Source: Chlorophyllum brunneum (lineage: Eukaryota; Basidiomycota; Agaricomycetes; Agaricales; Agaricaceae). Taken from it: a DNA stretch of 64,000 bases. This document shows positions 24,070 through 35,308 of the stretch, piece by piece. The number at the start of each line of letters is the position of its first letter. Position 1 is the stretch's first letter. The DNA lies in contig OY756145.1 in the NCBI GenBank assembly GCA_963576785.1, forward strand, positions 2,542,001-2,606,000, given 5' to 3'. The notes below the pieces were generated by a model. It did not search any database. It saw only the letters and a list, made by a program, of their open reading frames with translations, and had not been told where the DNA came from. A program made the translations under genes and the position numbers.

Positions 24070-25988
24070 ATATGGTAATCAGCGCACGCCTATCCGAACT
24101 CTCCGACGATGCGAATGCCGTTCCACCGTTGTTTACATTCACACTTCCTCTGCGGCTAGCGCTGAACCCACCCCTAACCCTTCGTCAGTCGAGGGGGTCC
24201 CGACATATTCATCCACGTAAGTCTATCGTTTCCTTTGATCAAAGACTCCCGGCCCCTCCTTTGTATAGTCTTGTTTTCCCTCCAAATACTACGACAATTG
24301 TCCGAGATACATGCACTTCCTTGCGCCGCTTCCCATACTGTGGATCATCATCGTTCTCGCCGACGTTTTCACCTTTTCCCCTTGGGTTGAAGCCCCAACG
24401 TCAGACGGAAGCTAACGTCCTCGCAAACTTAACGAAGCATCACCTTACATTAGTCCTTTATGCATTGATGGCCCACGACCGACACGCAGACGTGTCCACA
24501 CTTGTGCAAGCTGTTTCGCACGTATATGAATGCGGATGGCATTTTAGCTAGCGCAATGGTCTGTGTCTTGCAATGGTTGATCGTATATCATCATCTAATT
24601 TTTCGAACGCTCACGCTCTATCCTGGACGGCGATATCAAACGTTCCCTCGGTCCCCTTGCAGAACGTTTTAGACTCTTCTTCCCTGGCTTCACGTTCTTC
24701 TATGTCTAATCCCTGTTCCTGCTGTCTCACCTGCCCGAGCTGTTAGACTGTACGATGATAACGGTTGAGTTTGGCCTTGTCAGGACTCAATCCAGGTCCA
24801 GGGCCATGGCAATATGTCCCTGCACTTGCGGAAGAAGTGGGATAATCAAGGGTGTTGATATCACACAAGAATATGATCGACCATAATTCGCAGGGATCAC
24901 CTATCCATGGAACGAACGCCGAGATTCGGTGTCTGAAAAGGTAGGGGGATGGGAGCTTTGATGAGAGTGTTACGCGTGCCTTCAGTCATTTTTGCAGACA
25001 TAATGCGACCATGGGACTCCCAATGTTCGTCGACGGAGGTGGAAAGGTCATGAAGTCAGGCTAGGGCATCTCGAGAGACCTAAAATTGCTGTGAGTGGCT
25101 GAGCCGGAATAGGTAGTCTGACCGAGAAACGAGGATACCTGCCAATCTGGGAATCGAATCCAGACCCCCCGATTTCCCCATTTTCTGGCTTCAGGAAGTC
25201 ATGGAGATGCTTCTCTCGGGTGCCTCGAGACTTCTTCGAGAACTCTATCATGGATGACAAGAAGCAAAGATGCACAGATGTTTGGTTTTGCAACCGTGCC
25301 GTAAGCTTGTATGTTTGTTTTGGCAACATATGTCAGCTTCAGCTGACGTGCCGCGCCCCATGATATTCGGCCTGTAACCTGCTATTAATGTGTATACGAC
25401 CTTCTCTTCATTTGCCTTCGTAAGTTGGTTGTAAGCTCTCTTGTCCAACTCAGTGGTTGATCACGTATCCACTGGAGCGTTGTCCAGACCGTCCAGGTTT
25501 ACTGATTTCCCTAGCGCAACGCTATTCAGGTTCTCATTGATCCCGACAAATCCGTGTATTTTCTCTCGTTGTCTGCTGGGAACTCAGGACCTCTCGCTCA
25601 TGATTTCAGAGCTCATATCTGCTATGGGCTCTTGTTCCGCCAACTCTAAAATCTCTCAATCATCCAATATCCGGTCAAGAAAGAATACCTCCACATGATC
25701 ACAATATCCGAGAATCCCGCTAGTGCAAGGATAGACTCCTGGACCCTTGATTCTTAACGTCAATTATATTACCTCAGGCTCTGCGCAAGCCGCTCTGTCA
25801 GAGACAAATGCCGGCTCCACAGCTCAAATGTTCAGTTGGTGGCGTGAACCTGACAAACCCCTCATTGGTTTAGTTAAATATTTTAAGTGTCCAACCGGCT
25901 GGGCCCTAGGAGGCCCATTCCCCCCTCCTCTTGACAACAGAGCGCCCGCTGTCCTCTTTCCTCGCCTTTCTTTATCCGTCTCTCGCAA
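24070..25988. other. gene-poor stretch
   Basis: No convincing gene. The stretch near 25126-25175 contains a tRNA-like B-box but no complete cloverleaf. The region just before 25989 is C/T-rich, as is common upstream of fungal starts. Confidence 0.45.
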
Positions 25989-27329
25989 ATGTATCTCAGT
26001 CGCCTCCACTCGTGCCCACAATTACCCGTTCTTTACATCCTCATCTCCTTCCTCGCAGAACACGTCTCTGCCAAACGCAGCGGGGACTCGAGTCCAATCA
26101 CGCCTAACTCGCCTTCACCCTCGTCCTCCAGTGGATCATCAAGCTTCTCCCTCGATCCCGTCAACGCGGCAATCTTCTCTTTTTGCATCATCTTCAGTCT
26201 CATAACTGCTCTTCAAGCCGCTTCAGCTGGCCTCAACATTCCAAAGCATGTGCCATTCTTATCACACAACTCGACTCCCACCGCATTCACATTTCCAAAT
26301 CCAGCAACTCTGAACCCCCTATACGCAGTCGGACCGATCTTCCCTATCGCTCTCTTCCTCGCAACATTCTCTTTATTCGTGACATACATCCTTCGAGCCG
26401 TGTTCTGGGGGCTCATGTTCAACAATAGCCCAAATGCACCGGTATTCTCGAATCCAGAGGATTACTTGACTGCGTTGGCGGTGTTTTCGTATTTCACCAA
26501 TACGTTTCTCGCGATGTCACTCTTTTCCTTTGTGTGCTTCCGCGTAAGGCGGTTATGCTATTGCACATGCAGAGGAAAACTACATATTGTGAAGAGGGTG
26601 TTTGATATGGTGTTGGTGGGCACGTTGTTTGTGATGGGTACGGTGTATGTTGGACATCGCGGACGGGTGATCAGTGCTGCGAAGGCTCAGGCAGGAATGA
26701 CATCAGACGGGAGTGATAGTTCGTGGATTTTGAATGTGGATCCGACGGAGCTGGAGAGGTCGGAACAGTTGAAGAGGGCGCACATGGTTTTGATGTTACT
26801 GGCCTCTTTCGAAGTGTTCGTTTCGGCCGTAATGTTGTATCGGCATGCAGGGAAGTACCAATCCGTTCCCGATCGTAAGGTTCGTGCCATACAAAACTCC
26901 CACTGCTCGCCATTAACTAACGGAAACTCAATGTTACAGGTCGCTATATACATCGGCAGCGTAATCGCACCCCTTTTCCTCTTCTACAACCTCTTCACAT
27001 TAATCTCACAAGAACTCTCCATCGTACAAGTAAACGCTCATATTCCAGGTGCAAACCTCGGTGCCGCCTTTCAACTCTACAACGCTGGTCTTCTCACATC
27101 CAATCGCGGCAGTACATTAACGACAGTCGAATGGGATTTAGGCCGAACGATTGTGACTTGTGCCACTTTGGTTGTGATTATTGGGATGTTGTTGAGGTTC
27201 AGTGAAGCATCGTTGGTCGATGCGATACAAGAACGGCGACAGAGTGTCAAAGCTCGGAAAGCGCAGGAGCACAATGGGCTCGGAGTGGTCTATGTCCATA
27301 CAACCCACGGGCTAACGTATAAAGTGTAA
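25989..27329 (+). CDS. multi-pass membrane protein, unknown function
   Basis: One long frame is interrupted by a probable 60-nt in-frame intron (26880-26939: GTTCGT donor, CTAAC branch, TTACAG acceptor), giving about 426 residues. The N-terminus looks like a signal peptide or first membrane helix (LPVLYILISFLAEHVSA). A Ser/Pro-rich stretch follows, then about six or seven hydrophobic segments, for example AAIFSFCIIFSLITALQAA, IFPIALFLATFSLFVTYIL, AHMVLMLLASFEVFVSAVML, VIAPLFLFYNLFTLI and TIVTCATLVVIIGMLL. The layout resembles fungal seven-helix membrane proteins, but I cannot name a family. Location is probably plasma membrane or endomembrane. It is an isolated gene with no close neighbour. 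Confidence 0.8.
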   Translation: MYLSRLHSCPQLPVLYILISFLAEHVSAKRSGDSSPITPNSPSPSSSSGSSSFSLDPVNAAIFSFCIIFSLITALQAASAGLNIPKHVPFLSHNSTPTAFTFPNPATLNPLYAVGPIFPIALFLATFSLFVTYILRAVFWGLMFNNSPNAPVFSNPEDYLTALAVFSYFTNTFLAMSLFSFVCFRVRRLCYCTCRGKLHIVKRVFDMVLVGTLFVMGTVYVGHRGRVISAAKAQAGMTSDGSDSSWILNVDPTELERSEQLKRAHMVLMLLASFEVFVSAVMLYRHAGKYQSVPDRKVRAIQNSHCSPLTNGNSMLQVAIYIGSVIAPLFLFYNLFTLISQELSIVQVNAHIPGANLGAAFQLYNAGLLTSNRGSTLTTVEWDLGRTIVTCATLVVIIGMLLRFSEASLVDAIQERRQSVKARKAQEHNGLGVVYVHTTHGLTYKV

Positions 27330-28159
27330 TGATTGGTTGGTTCTTTCTTGTGGGATTTGTGCGAGACACAGGCTGTTAATACGATTCGGGGCTAGCCTGC
27401 CTGGTATATAATTATTATAACTATTATATGTTGCTGTCACTTTGACTGTTTGCAAATTTATGTTATGTGTATGTTAGATCGTCGTAGAACTGTGCATCTG
27501 CCCACACATCACGTAACACGACTGCCTATGGCCCCAAATATGTCTACCGAGTGGGGCTTTTATAGAGCCCAAAATTTGACCTCTTTCTTATCCGAATTCC
27601 ATGATCAGGGACCTGTGGTCATTTTCGGCGGTCCTGGTTGCCCCTAATCCTGGGAATCATCGCGCGATGCCAGCTAGTCTGACGCATTCGTCGGTTTGGG
27701 GCTAATGCCGATGAACTAGCAGAAGGCAAACCTCAAAGCAGAGAAACCATGCAAATCGACCTGAATCAAGATGCTCGCCGTTGATCCAAAGTAGGTAACA
27801 TTGTCATATCAAAGTCGATATCTCCCGGTGTCTCCACCCTACTGTGGTTCCCTTTAACCCCATTTAACCCAATGAACACATTCCCTGACAGCAGCTCTCG
27901 TACTTGTGGGAACGTCAGGAATCCACCCTAACCCCTAAAATGCTCAACAGTTGCCTATACTCCTCCCATCGTCCTCAGTGTTATCAAGATCCTCCTAGTA
28001 CTGAGCTATCTATTTTTCAAAGGTTTTCCATCCAGTACCCAAATTATGCATCTTGTGCTAGACTTCGTGATCCAAACTGTTACAGAACGACGAATATTGA
28101 CAAGGTCGCACCTGGCAGTCCCCGAGAACGAGACTATACCACCTATAGATGTTCCAGCG
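27330..28159. other. gene-poor stretch
   Basis: Nothing recognised beyond the 3' flank of the membrane-protein gene. Confidence 0.4.
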
Positions 28160-29115
28160 TGCCTAGCTGATCCTGAACTTCAGATATTCAAAGAGTTCAA
28201 AATCGGTGGCGCTGGATGGTTCTTTGTGCGCGAAGGTATTGGCAAGACCTTATGTGAATGCCAAAGTCCAGCGTCGGAGATGTTGCAAAGCTGCGAATAT
28301 GATACGGTAAAGTTCAGTCGGCTGATATACAGACATTAGACTCCGACATCGAAGTCGTAAACTGAGGGGCTAGGTCTTCATTTGGTACGGAGAGCGCGCA
28401 ATCTGGTGACTGCAAACAAGGTATAACTCCATCCCCGGGGTTGTAAGGAATATAAATAAACTAGCCAAGATCCGTTGAATTGTTGTGGGATACAACACCA
28501 AGAATCCGTCTGTAAAGGCCAAGAACCGCCAAACGCATGTGAGATCACCGAGACATTTGACCAACGAACAAAGAACGATCAATGATCTGTGCGATACCGT
28601 CCTGTCAATGTCACTGCGCAATTCTCCATCAGTAATACATTCTGCGCCTTGCATTTATCGAAGCAATCCTGGATGACCACACGGCTCTTGGGAAGGCTTG
28701 CGCTGGAGGGTCGAGAAAAACAGAACTCAGATATTCAGGAACTGATGAGCTGGGGCCGTCTCCCGCAGTCGAGGGACATTGGGAGTTCGGGTGCTACTCG
28801 GGAACGGCAGCAATCTTGAACTGGCAGACGGGAGATGGCACCACGGTTTCTGTTTATTTCGCCTGTTGGCCCTGGAGAAGAAGTACATATAAGCTGTGCC
28901 GAGTGGGGACAGGGGAGTCGGCGGGAGTGTGGACGACAGCCGATTTGCCTGTGCCAGCAGGACAGAGACGTATCATGCTCTATTGTCGAATGTCATCGTA
29001 GAGAAAATCCTCGGTCTTGTTCCCGGTGTACAGCTGAGCCCCTGGGTGATGGCTGGGAGGATGGCGGACACTGGAGTAAAGCGGCGTCTGATATGTTGCA
29101 CAGCTCCAGGTGTTT
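28160..29115 (-). pseudogene. decayed NACHT relic, antisense to the main array
   Basis: Read on the minus strand, the right part (about 28800-29110) matches the start of NACHT exon 3: the reverse complement carries versions of the Walker A region (plus-strand GACAGCCGATTTGCCTGTGCCAGC) and of the ETVVPS/RSNKRN segment (GATGGCACCACGGTTTCTG). The left part (about 28170-28400) matches exons 4-5 (plus-strand AAAATCGGTGGCGCTGGATGG and CATCGAAGTCGTAAACTGA). The middle of exon 3 is missing or too decayed to follow. Order and orientation fit one minus-strand copy. Stops are frequent in all frames. Confidence 0.7.
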
Positions 29116-30915
29116 CAGTACTGATAGAAACAATCGGATCGGGCTATTTGTGTAAAATCCAATTCTGGGTGTTATCGTAATGGCTATGGCTCTACTGAGA
29201 GTTTACGGGTTCTCACATGAGAGGGTCACGAATTCCCAGAGGTCCATACTTATCCTCCGGTGATGAGCCTTCCAATATTTTGATCCATGAACATTGCTAC
29301 GAGGAGTAGCTCGACATGTCAGGTTTCGGGCGGAAAATGTAACGTAGTCGTGAACAATCCGTTCATGGACTTGAGGATTAGCAAGACGAGGAAATTTACT
29401 TCATGACAACCGGACTCCTGCTCCTTGGAGACCACTATTTAATGGCCTGGGAACGAAAGGCGAGTAGACCATCCAAGCAATCCATACCGGATGTCAATCA
29501 AAGGTCACGCTGGGAGATCCAGTGACAATTAGCACCATACACCACCTTGCCTCTATGTTGAGGCCCAACGTGAGCCTATTGACTGCTTACCATCACCCCA
29601 TTGGGTTTTCTATGTGGAATAAATCCGTGGCGATCTGCGGCCTATCGATCCTTAGGCGAAAATATATTTGCGTAGAAAATACCCCCGCTTTCAACCGACA
29701 GTTCGGGGTATACGAAGACTTACTAGATGTTTTTAAGGGGCTCCGATTGCAAATTATTCTGGGATCATCCGGCCCATCCAACACCCGAGCAAGCGGTTTT
29801 CCGCAAAGCAGATAACGCAGCGAGTCGGAACAGTTGAACGCTGCCGTACCCGGAGTTGCCTAGTCTCGTCATAGCCCCGAACCGTACGCCATAGACCTTG
29901 ATGTAGTCATCGTCCCTCGGGAGCCTTGACATGAACAAACCTATCAAGCATGAAATTCACAATAGGACCCATTGTTGACCACAAGGGCAGGAACATAGCA
30001 CCTTCGCAGAGGCGTAACGATCACAGATTACTGCTTTCAGCTTGAGCACAGGGAACGCACAGGACGAAGCCAGTACAAGTCCAACGAACAAGGTCGGGGT
30101 TCCAGGACCATGGTTGATCTTTACGGATGGTCTCGGTGAATTCGGGAAGATCACATCCGCTAATGGCGTTGTCTGTCGGAAAGATAAATCCTTCACCGAT
30201 ACTGGGATGATGTTAATAACGATGTGTGGAAAGAGGGGAGAGCGCACATACTCGCCGTCCGAAAGACTGCTCTCACTCATACATAGACTTCCAAGCTGAT
30301 ACAGTTGCTGAATTTCAGGAAAGAGTGCATCGTAGGGGGGTTAAGTTGAGGAATCTGAGGCGAGTTTGCCAATGACAGTCGAGCGGAAAGGTAATACATG
30401 AGGTATACTTTCGCAACTCAGTTTCAGGGACCTCGTAAATCTGGCTGACCGGATGTAGCGCGTTCGATGAGGCTCTGACACCACCTTAGGGCGGGCTTTC
30501 TGAGTCACATGACCACGCCCCTCTTTTCTTTGAACGTGGGCCAAGTTCCAGGATAACGTCAAGGTTCAAGTTGTCCGAGTGACAAATCCCCAGTCTTGTA
30601 ATGAACTGTAGTATGAATTTATATATATCCGCAGATCCCCGAAGACTTTGAAGCGGACAGAAAGGCAACATCCAGGTTGTTGGTTGATAATAGCGTTGTG
30701 GTATATCATATTACTTGGGTAGACAAGTACAGCCACTCGTCAATTAAACTATTTCTATGTATCTAAAGTGTTGTATGCAAAGCGATATAATAGTTGCGAC
30801 GGCGAACATCAGAGTTTCAGAGAAAGCGAATAAAGCAATACGACAGCAGAATCGAGAGCATTAAAGCATTACGAGAATAGCAGATCGATAGCGAGCAAAA
30901 AGCAACAGTCAAAGA
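29116..30915. other. gene-poor stretch
   Basis: Several open frames of 60-107 codons overlap on both strands (for example 29957-30280), but none shows a recognisable motif. It may hold old gene relics. Confidence 0.4.
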
Positions 30916-31629
30916 TTACGAAGACGAGAGAGGGGTATCCACGGCTACATCAGCCTGCCAAATGTTGTCGTAAACGTTGTATAATCCGAGAAGGACGATC
31001 TGTTCAAAATTGATCGCATCAAAGGAATGCGCCCACTCAGGGCGGGGTATGCGAGAATCCCGAATGTCCTATCGTACGACATAAGTCAGGTTGAAAGTTA
31101 GTGGTTCAGGGATCGTACACATACCTGAATAAATTCCCAAAATAGCATGGCAATTCTTGCTCCGAGTTGCACACGGGAGATGGCGGGACCGACAGGCACA
31201 TTACGAGACCAGTTTAAGCATTCGTATCCGCGCCACTGAGTACGTAGCACCAGAAATCAGATGGCGCACATAGACTCGATGTAAATGAGGACTTACCATA
31301 ACTCGGAGAGTTAACTGGTTGATGTCCAACCCAGAGAGTACCTGGTCATCAGCTCCTCTAACCTCCCGTGCAAGTGCGTTGGTACTTAGAACAATAAAGT
31401 CCTGCGCAGGGACTCCTTGACCACAAGCCTCGAAGTGGTCGAAAAAGATAGGTGGGCGTAGAGAGGAACAGCTCGAAGGGATACAGCTCTTATACTGTGG
31501 GATTCGTCGTCGTCTCGGATTGTTGAATTGTTTGATTGGCGTAGCCGTCAACGCGCCTGCGAGTGAAGAGTATGTGGATATCTGAGAAGGAAAGAGTGGA
31601 GGATGCAAAGAACTTCGATAGCAAGACAT
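30916..31629 (-). CDS. three-exon ~190-aa family, solitary divergent member
   Basis: Exons 31297-31629, 31125-31235 and 30916-31068 join in frame to 198 residues (introns 61 and 56 nt, GTAAGT and GTATGT donors). It shares the family order: MS-Y-RSSLHPPLFPSQISTYSSL, a PRRRRIPQ basic block, GQGVPAQDF, a WRGYECLNW start to exon 2, RVQLGARIAMLFW, and an end of IWQADVAVD. The middle exon is 111 nt, exactly as in all other intact members, while exons 1 and 3 are a little longer, with an extra PLSSS tail. There is no signal peptide or membrane helix. This is the most divergent copy and has no divergent partner. I do not recognise the family and propose no function. Confidence 0.85.
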
Positions 31630-33600
31630 AACACGAATCTAAGAGGGGGGAGGGGTATAAAAAAACGAAGAAAGCAGAAAAATAGAGAAGAATCCACAGT
31701 ACTCACCCTCCATCCCGACTTAAGCCGTTGTTTTTATACTCCCCTCAATTCCTGGTTATTATGAAATTCAAATTGAAAATTTGCACGTCGGATTGGTTGC
31801 CAGTCGTGGCACATGCGAACCTTGGTCTCCAGTCCGAACTTCAGGGCAGAAAAAAAGGTGGAAAAAAATGCCGGTGCCCCAAGCCTTTAAAAATTGATCG
31901 CCCTAACGAACCATCTTGTCCCCGGTATCATTCCGCCGAGCTTGCTTCACCACTTATGAGGATCATTGAGGACCAATGATTGTCAATGTACATGAGGCCA
32001 ATATTTTTGGGGCACTCACATCGACAGCGTCGTCATTAGATTTGTTTCGTAGATAGAACGATCATCATGGGGACAAGATGGCGAAATAGAAGCCGATCCT
32101 ATATTGCATCAAATCCTTTTGGCAGGTTGCGGGACCGAAACGCTCAATGAGCCAGCGTCATAATCGTTCATGTTGCATAGACGCTTAGAAGGATGTCGAT
32201 GAGGTCGAAAGACCAGCGTGCCCAGGGAACACTATACATTCAATGCCACTCTCGTTGCGCTCTGTCGCAATCAAATTCCACGTTGCTAGCTAACTAGTCT
32301 TACCTGATTCCTGTACAAACCTGAACACGGCTAATTTTCCACAAGTCTATGCGCAGGGCCACTTTGATAAGTGTAACAAGGTAAACGCCGTGAGTCAATC
32401 CATCGGGGATATTAGATCTCAAGTCGTGGTCACCAGTCAGTCTACATGGAACTAACAACCTCCTAAAAATTCATTTCGGCATCTTCATACTTTATATAAA
32501 ATATGCAATGACCTCGCACCACTTTCTAGCAAATCAAGACACAGCTCTTAGTATGATGAAGGACATATTTGGAAGCATAAATTTTTCACAAAAGTGCTTA
32601 CGTCAATCATCCCGGATTTCCAATAAGGACGGTTTGTGGGTCCCAGTTGGTAATGCCAACACCCTTTTTGAACTCTTCCGTAAATACCGTAACGACGATC
32701 TAGCATCAAAGTACTGGGCGTTTGCTATGTCAAAACAACAACCAGACGTAGAGATTGGCTGATTCACACATGCACAGCGCCAAATCAACCATCCAACTCA
32801 TCCCGGAAGGACCACAGCATTGAACCGAATTTACGTCAGTCGAAGAGGTGACGCACGCACATGATGATTTTTAGCATGAAAATAAGTATTATAAAGGCAA
32901 ATATTCAAACACCTCCCTCAATGTTCATCATGGTATCACGATTAAATTGATAAACTAGCGATATACAGATCCCGTCATATCGCACCAAGTCTAATCTCTC
33001 CCTGGGGTTTGCACCACAGGCGGGACCTATCTGAGTTTTAACCTTGATATACACGAAGACTCTGAACCGGCATTTAAAATTTTCGCCGTTGGATCCAATT
33101 TGGATATCTACTCGACGCGTGGCCTGTCAGAAAGTGAGCGAGGTGGAACACCGAGAGAGCGTGTGGGAAGACTTTGGGGTGTTGATGCGATGTGGGTGAA
33201 TTTGGCTCCATTGGCACCTCCCGAGGAAAATACAACCCAATTTTAAAGATACGGTTGGTGGTACAACGAATGGCAGAGAGAAAACAGTTCCAATTAAGCA
33301 AGATAACACTTACGTCAAAATCCTGACGACGCGTCAGATGGTATGGACATGAGATATCCCGAGTCTAGTGCGATTCAAACGGATTGGCCCGAAAATTTTA
33401 TACTTGGACAAAAGGAGTAGTAGAACATAATTCGTGATATAGGCACAGGACCACGGTCGTGGACTAAGTAATACAACATTTCAATTCTTAACCCAACACG
33501 TTTTTTTAACTGTTCAAATTTATCAATTCAAGCTCGACCTCCAATTGAAAATCACGTCCTTGAGACCCGACACCAAAATTCGGGAGATATAGCCACGTTT
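31630..33600. other. gene-poor stretch
   Basis: One open frame at 32508-32762 (+, 84 codons, DIFGSINFSQKCLRQSS and DGLWVPVGNANTLFELF) has protein-like composition and could be an exon of a small or decayed gene, but no flanking exons could be joined. Otherwise nothing recognised. Confidence 0.4.
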
Positions 33601-35064
33601 TCACTGCTGCTTATCCTCCACGAACGCGCGATAAGCCACGAGTTTCTTTTCGCCAGCTTGAATATTGATCCCGGTCCCAGCGCCAACAAAAAAGACGTCT
33701 CCTACTCCGACTTCCAAGTCACACTCTTCTTCATCGTTCGCATTCCATTGAATTGTTCCCTTTCCTTCAGTGACGATTGCAATACTCGGGCCCTCAAATT
33801 TCGGATGCTTCTCAAGCTCGCCAGCAGGAACATCAACCTTGATGACCGAGAATTCGGGAATCGGCGGGTTGTATAATGTACTGAATCTGGCTTCTGCGCC
33901 AAACGGTTGGGGATTAACCATGTGTTTCGATGCCTTGGAGGAATCGTACGTCAAAGTCGCGACGAGGTTAGGAACATCACGTAGTTTGGGAGTAAGTCCT
34001 GCACGAATGACGTTGTCGGAGTTCGCCATACACTCCATACATTCTAGAATACAAGTCATATATAAATTGGGAAATAATTAATGCAAGCAGGTGGGAAATG
34101 TCACTCACCACCGGAAATATACGCGTGCGGTTCGCCTGCACCTAAAAAGATAGCTTCTCCAGGCTGTAACACGACGTAGTTCAATAAGAAGGGACAAAAG
34201 ACGCCAATATCTCCAGGGAATTGTAGATTAAGCCTCAACACCAGGTCAACAAGCTCCTGAGATTCCCCGTCAGGAATCTTGGCTCCACCACCCTTGTACC
34301 TTGAAACCAGAAGTTTCAACTGGTGTTGAAACTCGAGCTCCGAGGCTGTCATTACAGCTGCAAATATATTCTTCAACGCGGCTTTCTCAGTTGGTCCCCC
34401 CGGTGTCTTAGAAGAAGCCGCGGAAAGGAAAGTTTGAAGAACAGTGGCAGGTATGAGAGAAGCGAGTTCCGGCACAAGCCGAAGGAAATTGGCAATCTCG
34501 GGGAGTGGGCGAAAACCACATAGAGCACGAAATGGTGTGATAGCTAATGTCATTTCTGGTTTGTGATTGGGATCTGAAGATAGTCATTCTGTTGATGTTT
34601 TGCGGGCCAATGAGGGCTGGCTACCTGCCTTTGTAGATCTCAGGTTTCTTTGCATGAAGTACTTCGGCGGTTTTCTTATCAGGATGCGACTGGATACTCA
34701 AAGCCTTCTCTATAGAGAGTACTTTGAATAGGAAAGGTAGGTTGCCATTGGATGCATTGAATCGTTGGATGATGGGGTCACCGATAAGGTCTGGATGAGC
34801 TTTCAAGTAATCTGCGAGGGGACCGCCCTCCTGTGCGAGCTTCGATGGCGACGTAGGGTGTGTACCTATCCATAACTAGACCGCATATCAGGGATGCTCA
34901 TAAAGACGAACGTCGAATAAATGACGTACCTCGGCATACGGTGCTTTTTCATCAAGCTGGAATCTAGGCGAACCCGCTGCCGCAAACAGCGCGACTTTCG
35001 AGTTCTTACCGACCTTCCCCCAATCGTACTGTTGCGTAGTTGGAATGACCTTGAATACCGACAT
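33601..35064 (-). CDS. PMI40: mannose-6-phosphate isomerase (type I)
   Basis: Four exons (34930-35064, 34629-34875, 34109-34573, 33601-34043) give 429 residues, the usual length for fungal type I phosphomannose isomerases. The N-terminus has QQYDWGKVGKNSKVA; zinc-site residues sit in SIQSHPDKKTAEV (about residue 107) and in GEPHAYISGGECMECMANSD, followed by RAGLTPKLRDV, the family signature with the active-site arginine. The enzyme interconverts fructose-6-phosphate and mannose-6-phosphate in the cytosol, feeding GDP-mannose for glycosylation and cell-wall mannan. The intron at 34574-34628 must begin with GC (GCAGGT) to restore the conserved PEIYKDPNHKPEM. Single copy here, next to the F-box/WD40 gene. 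Confidence 0.95.
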
Positions 35065-35308
35065 GACTTAGCAGACAAGAGTAAAGTTTGAGCGGGTGAG
35101 AGGAAGGGACATGACAATGATGACAATGACGAAACATGTTTGGTACTAATTCAGTCCTGTCGCAAAACAAAACAATCATGTTACCTAAGCTGAGAAAACA
35201 AAAAAGCCTACACATGAACCAAGAAACATTAGTCTTACTACATAAAAACATAATAAACAATCAGCAAGTAAAAACAGGGTCTTCCAACTCTATACGCAAC
35301 ATCCAACT

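Noticed and set aside
23949..24551. 200-codon open frame on plus strand
   Set aside because: Low-complexity Ser/Pro/Thr translation without motifs; overlaps minus-strand frames of equal quality.
25126..25175. Possible tRNA or tRNA-derived element on the minus strand (GGATTCGATTCC B-box-like)
   Set aside because: The T-arm-like stretch has an extra base, and no acceptor, D or anticodon stems could be folded around it; at best an old relic.
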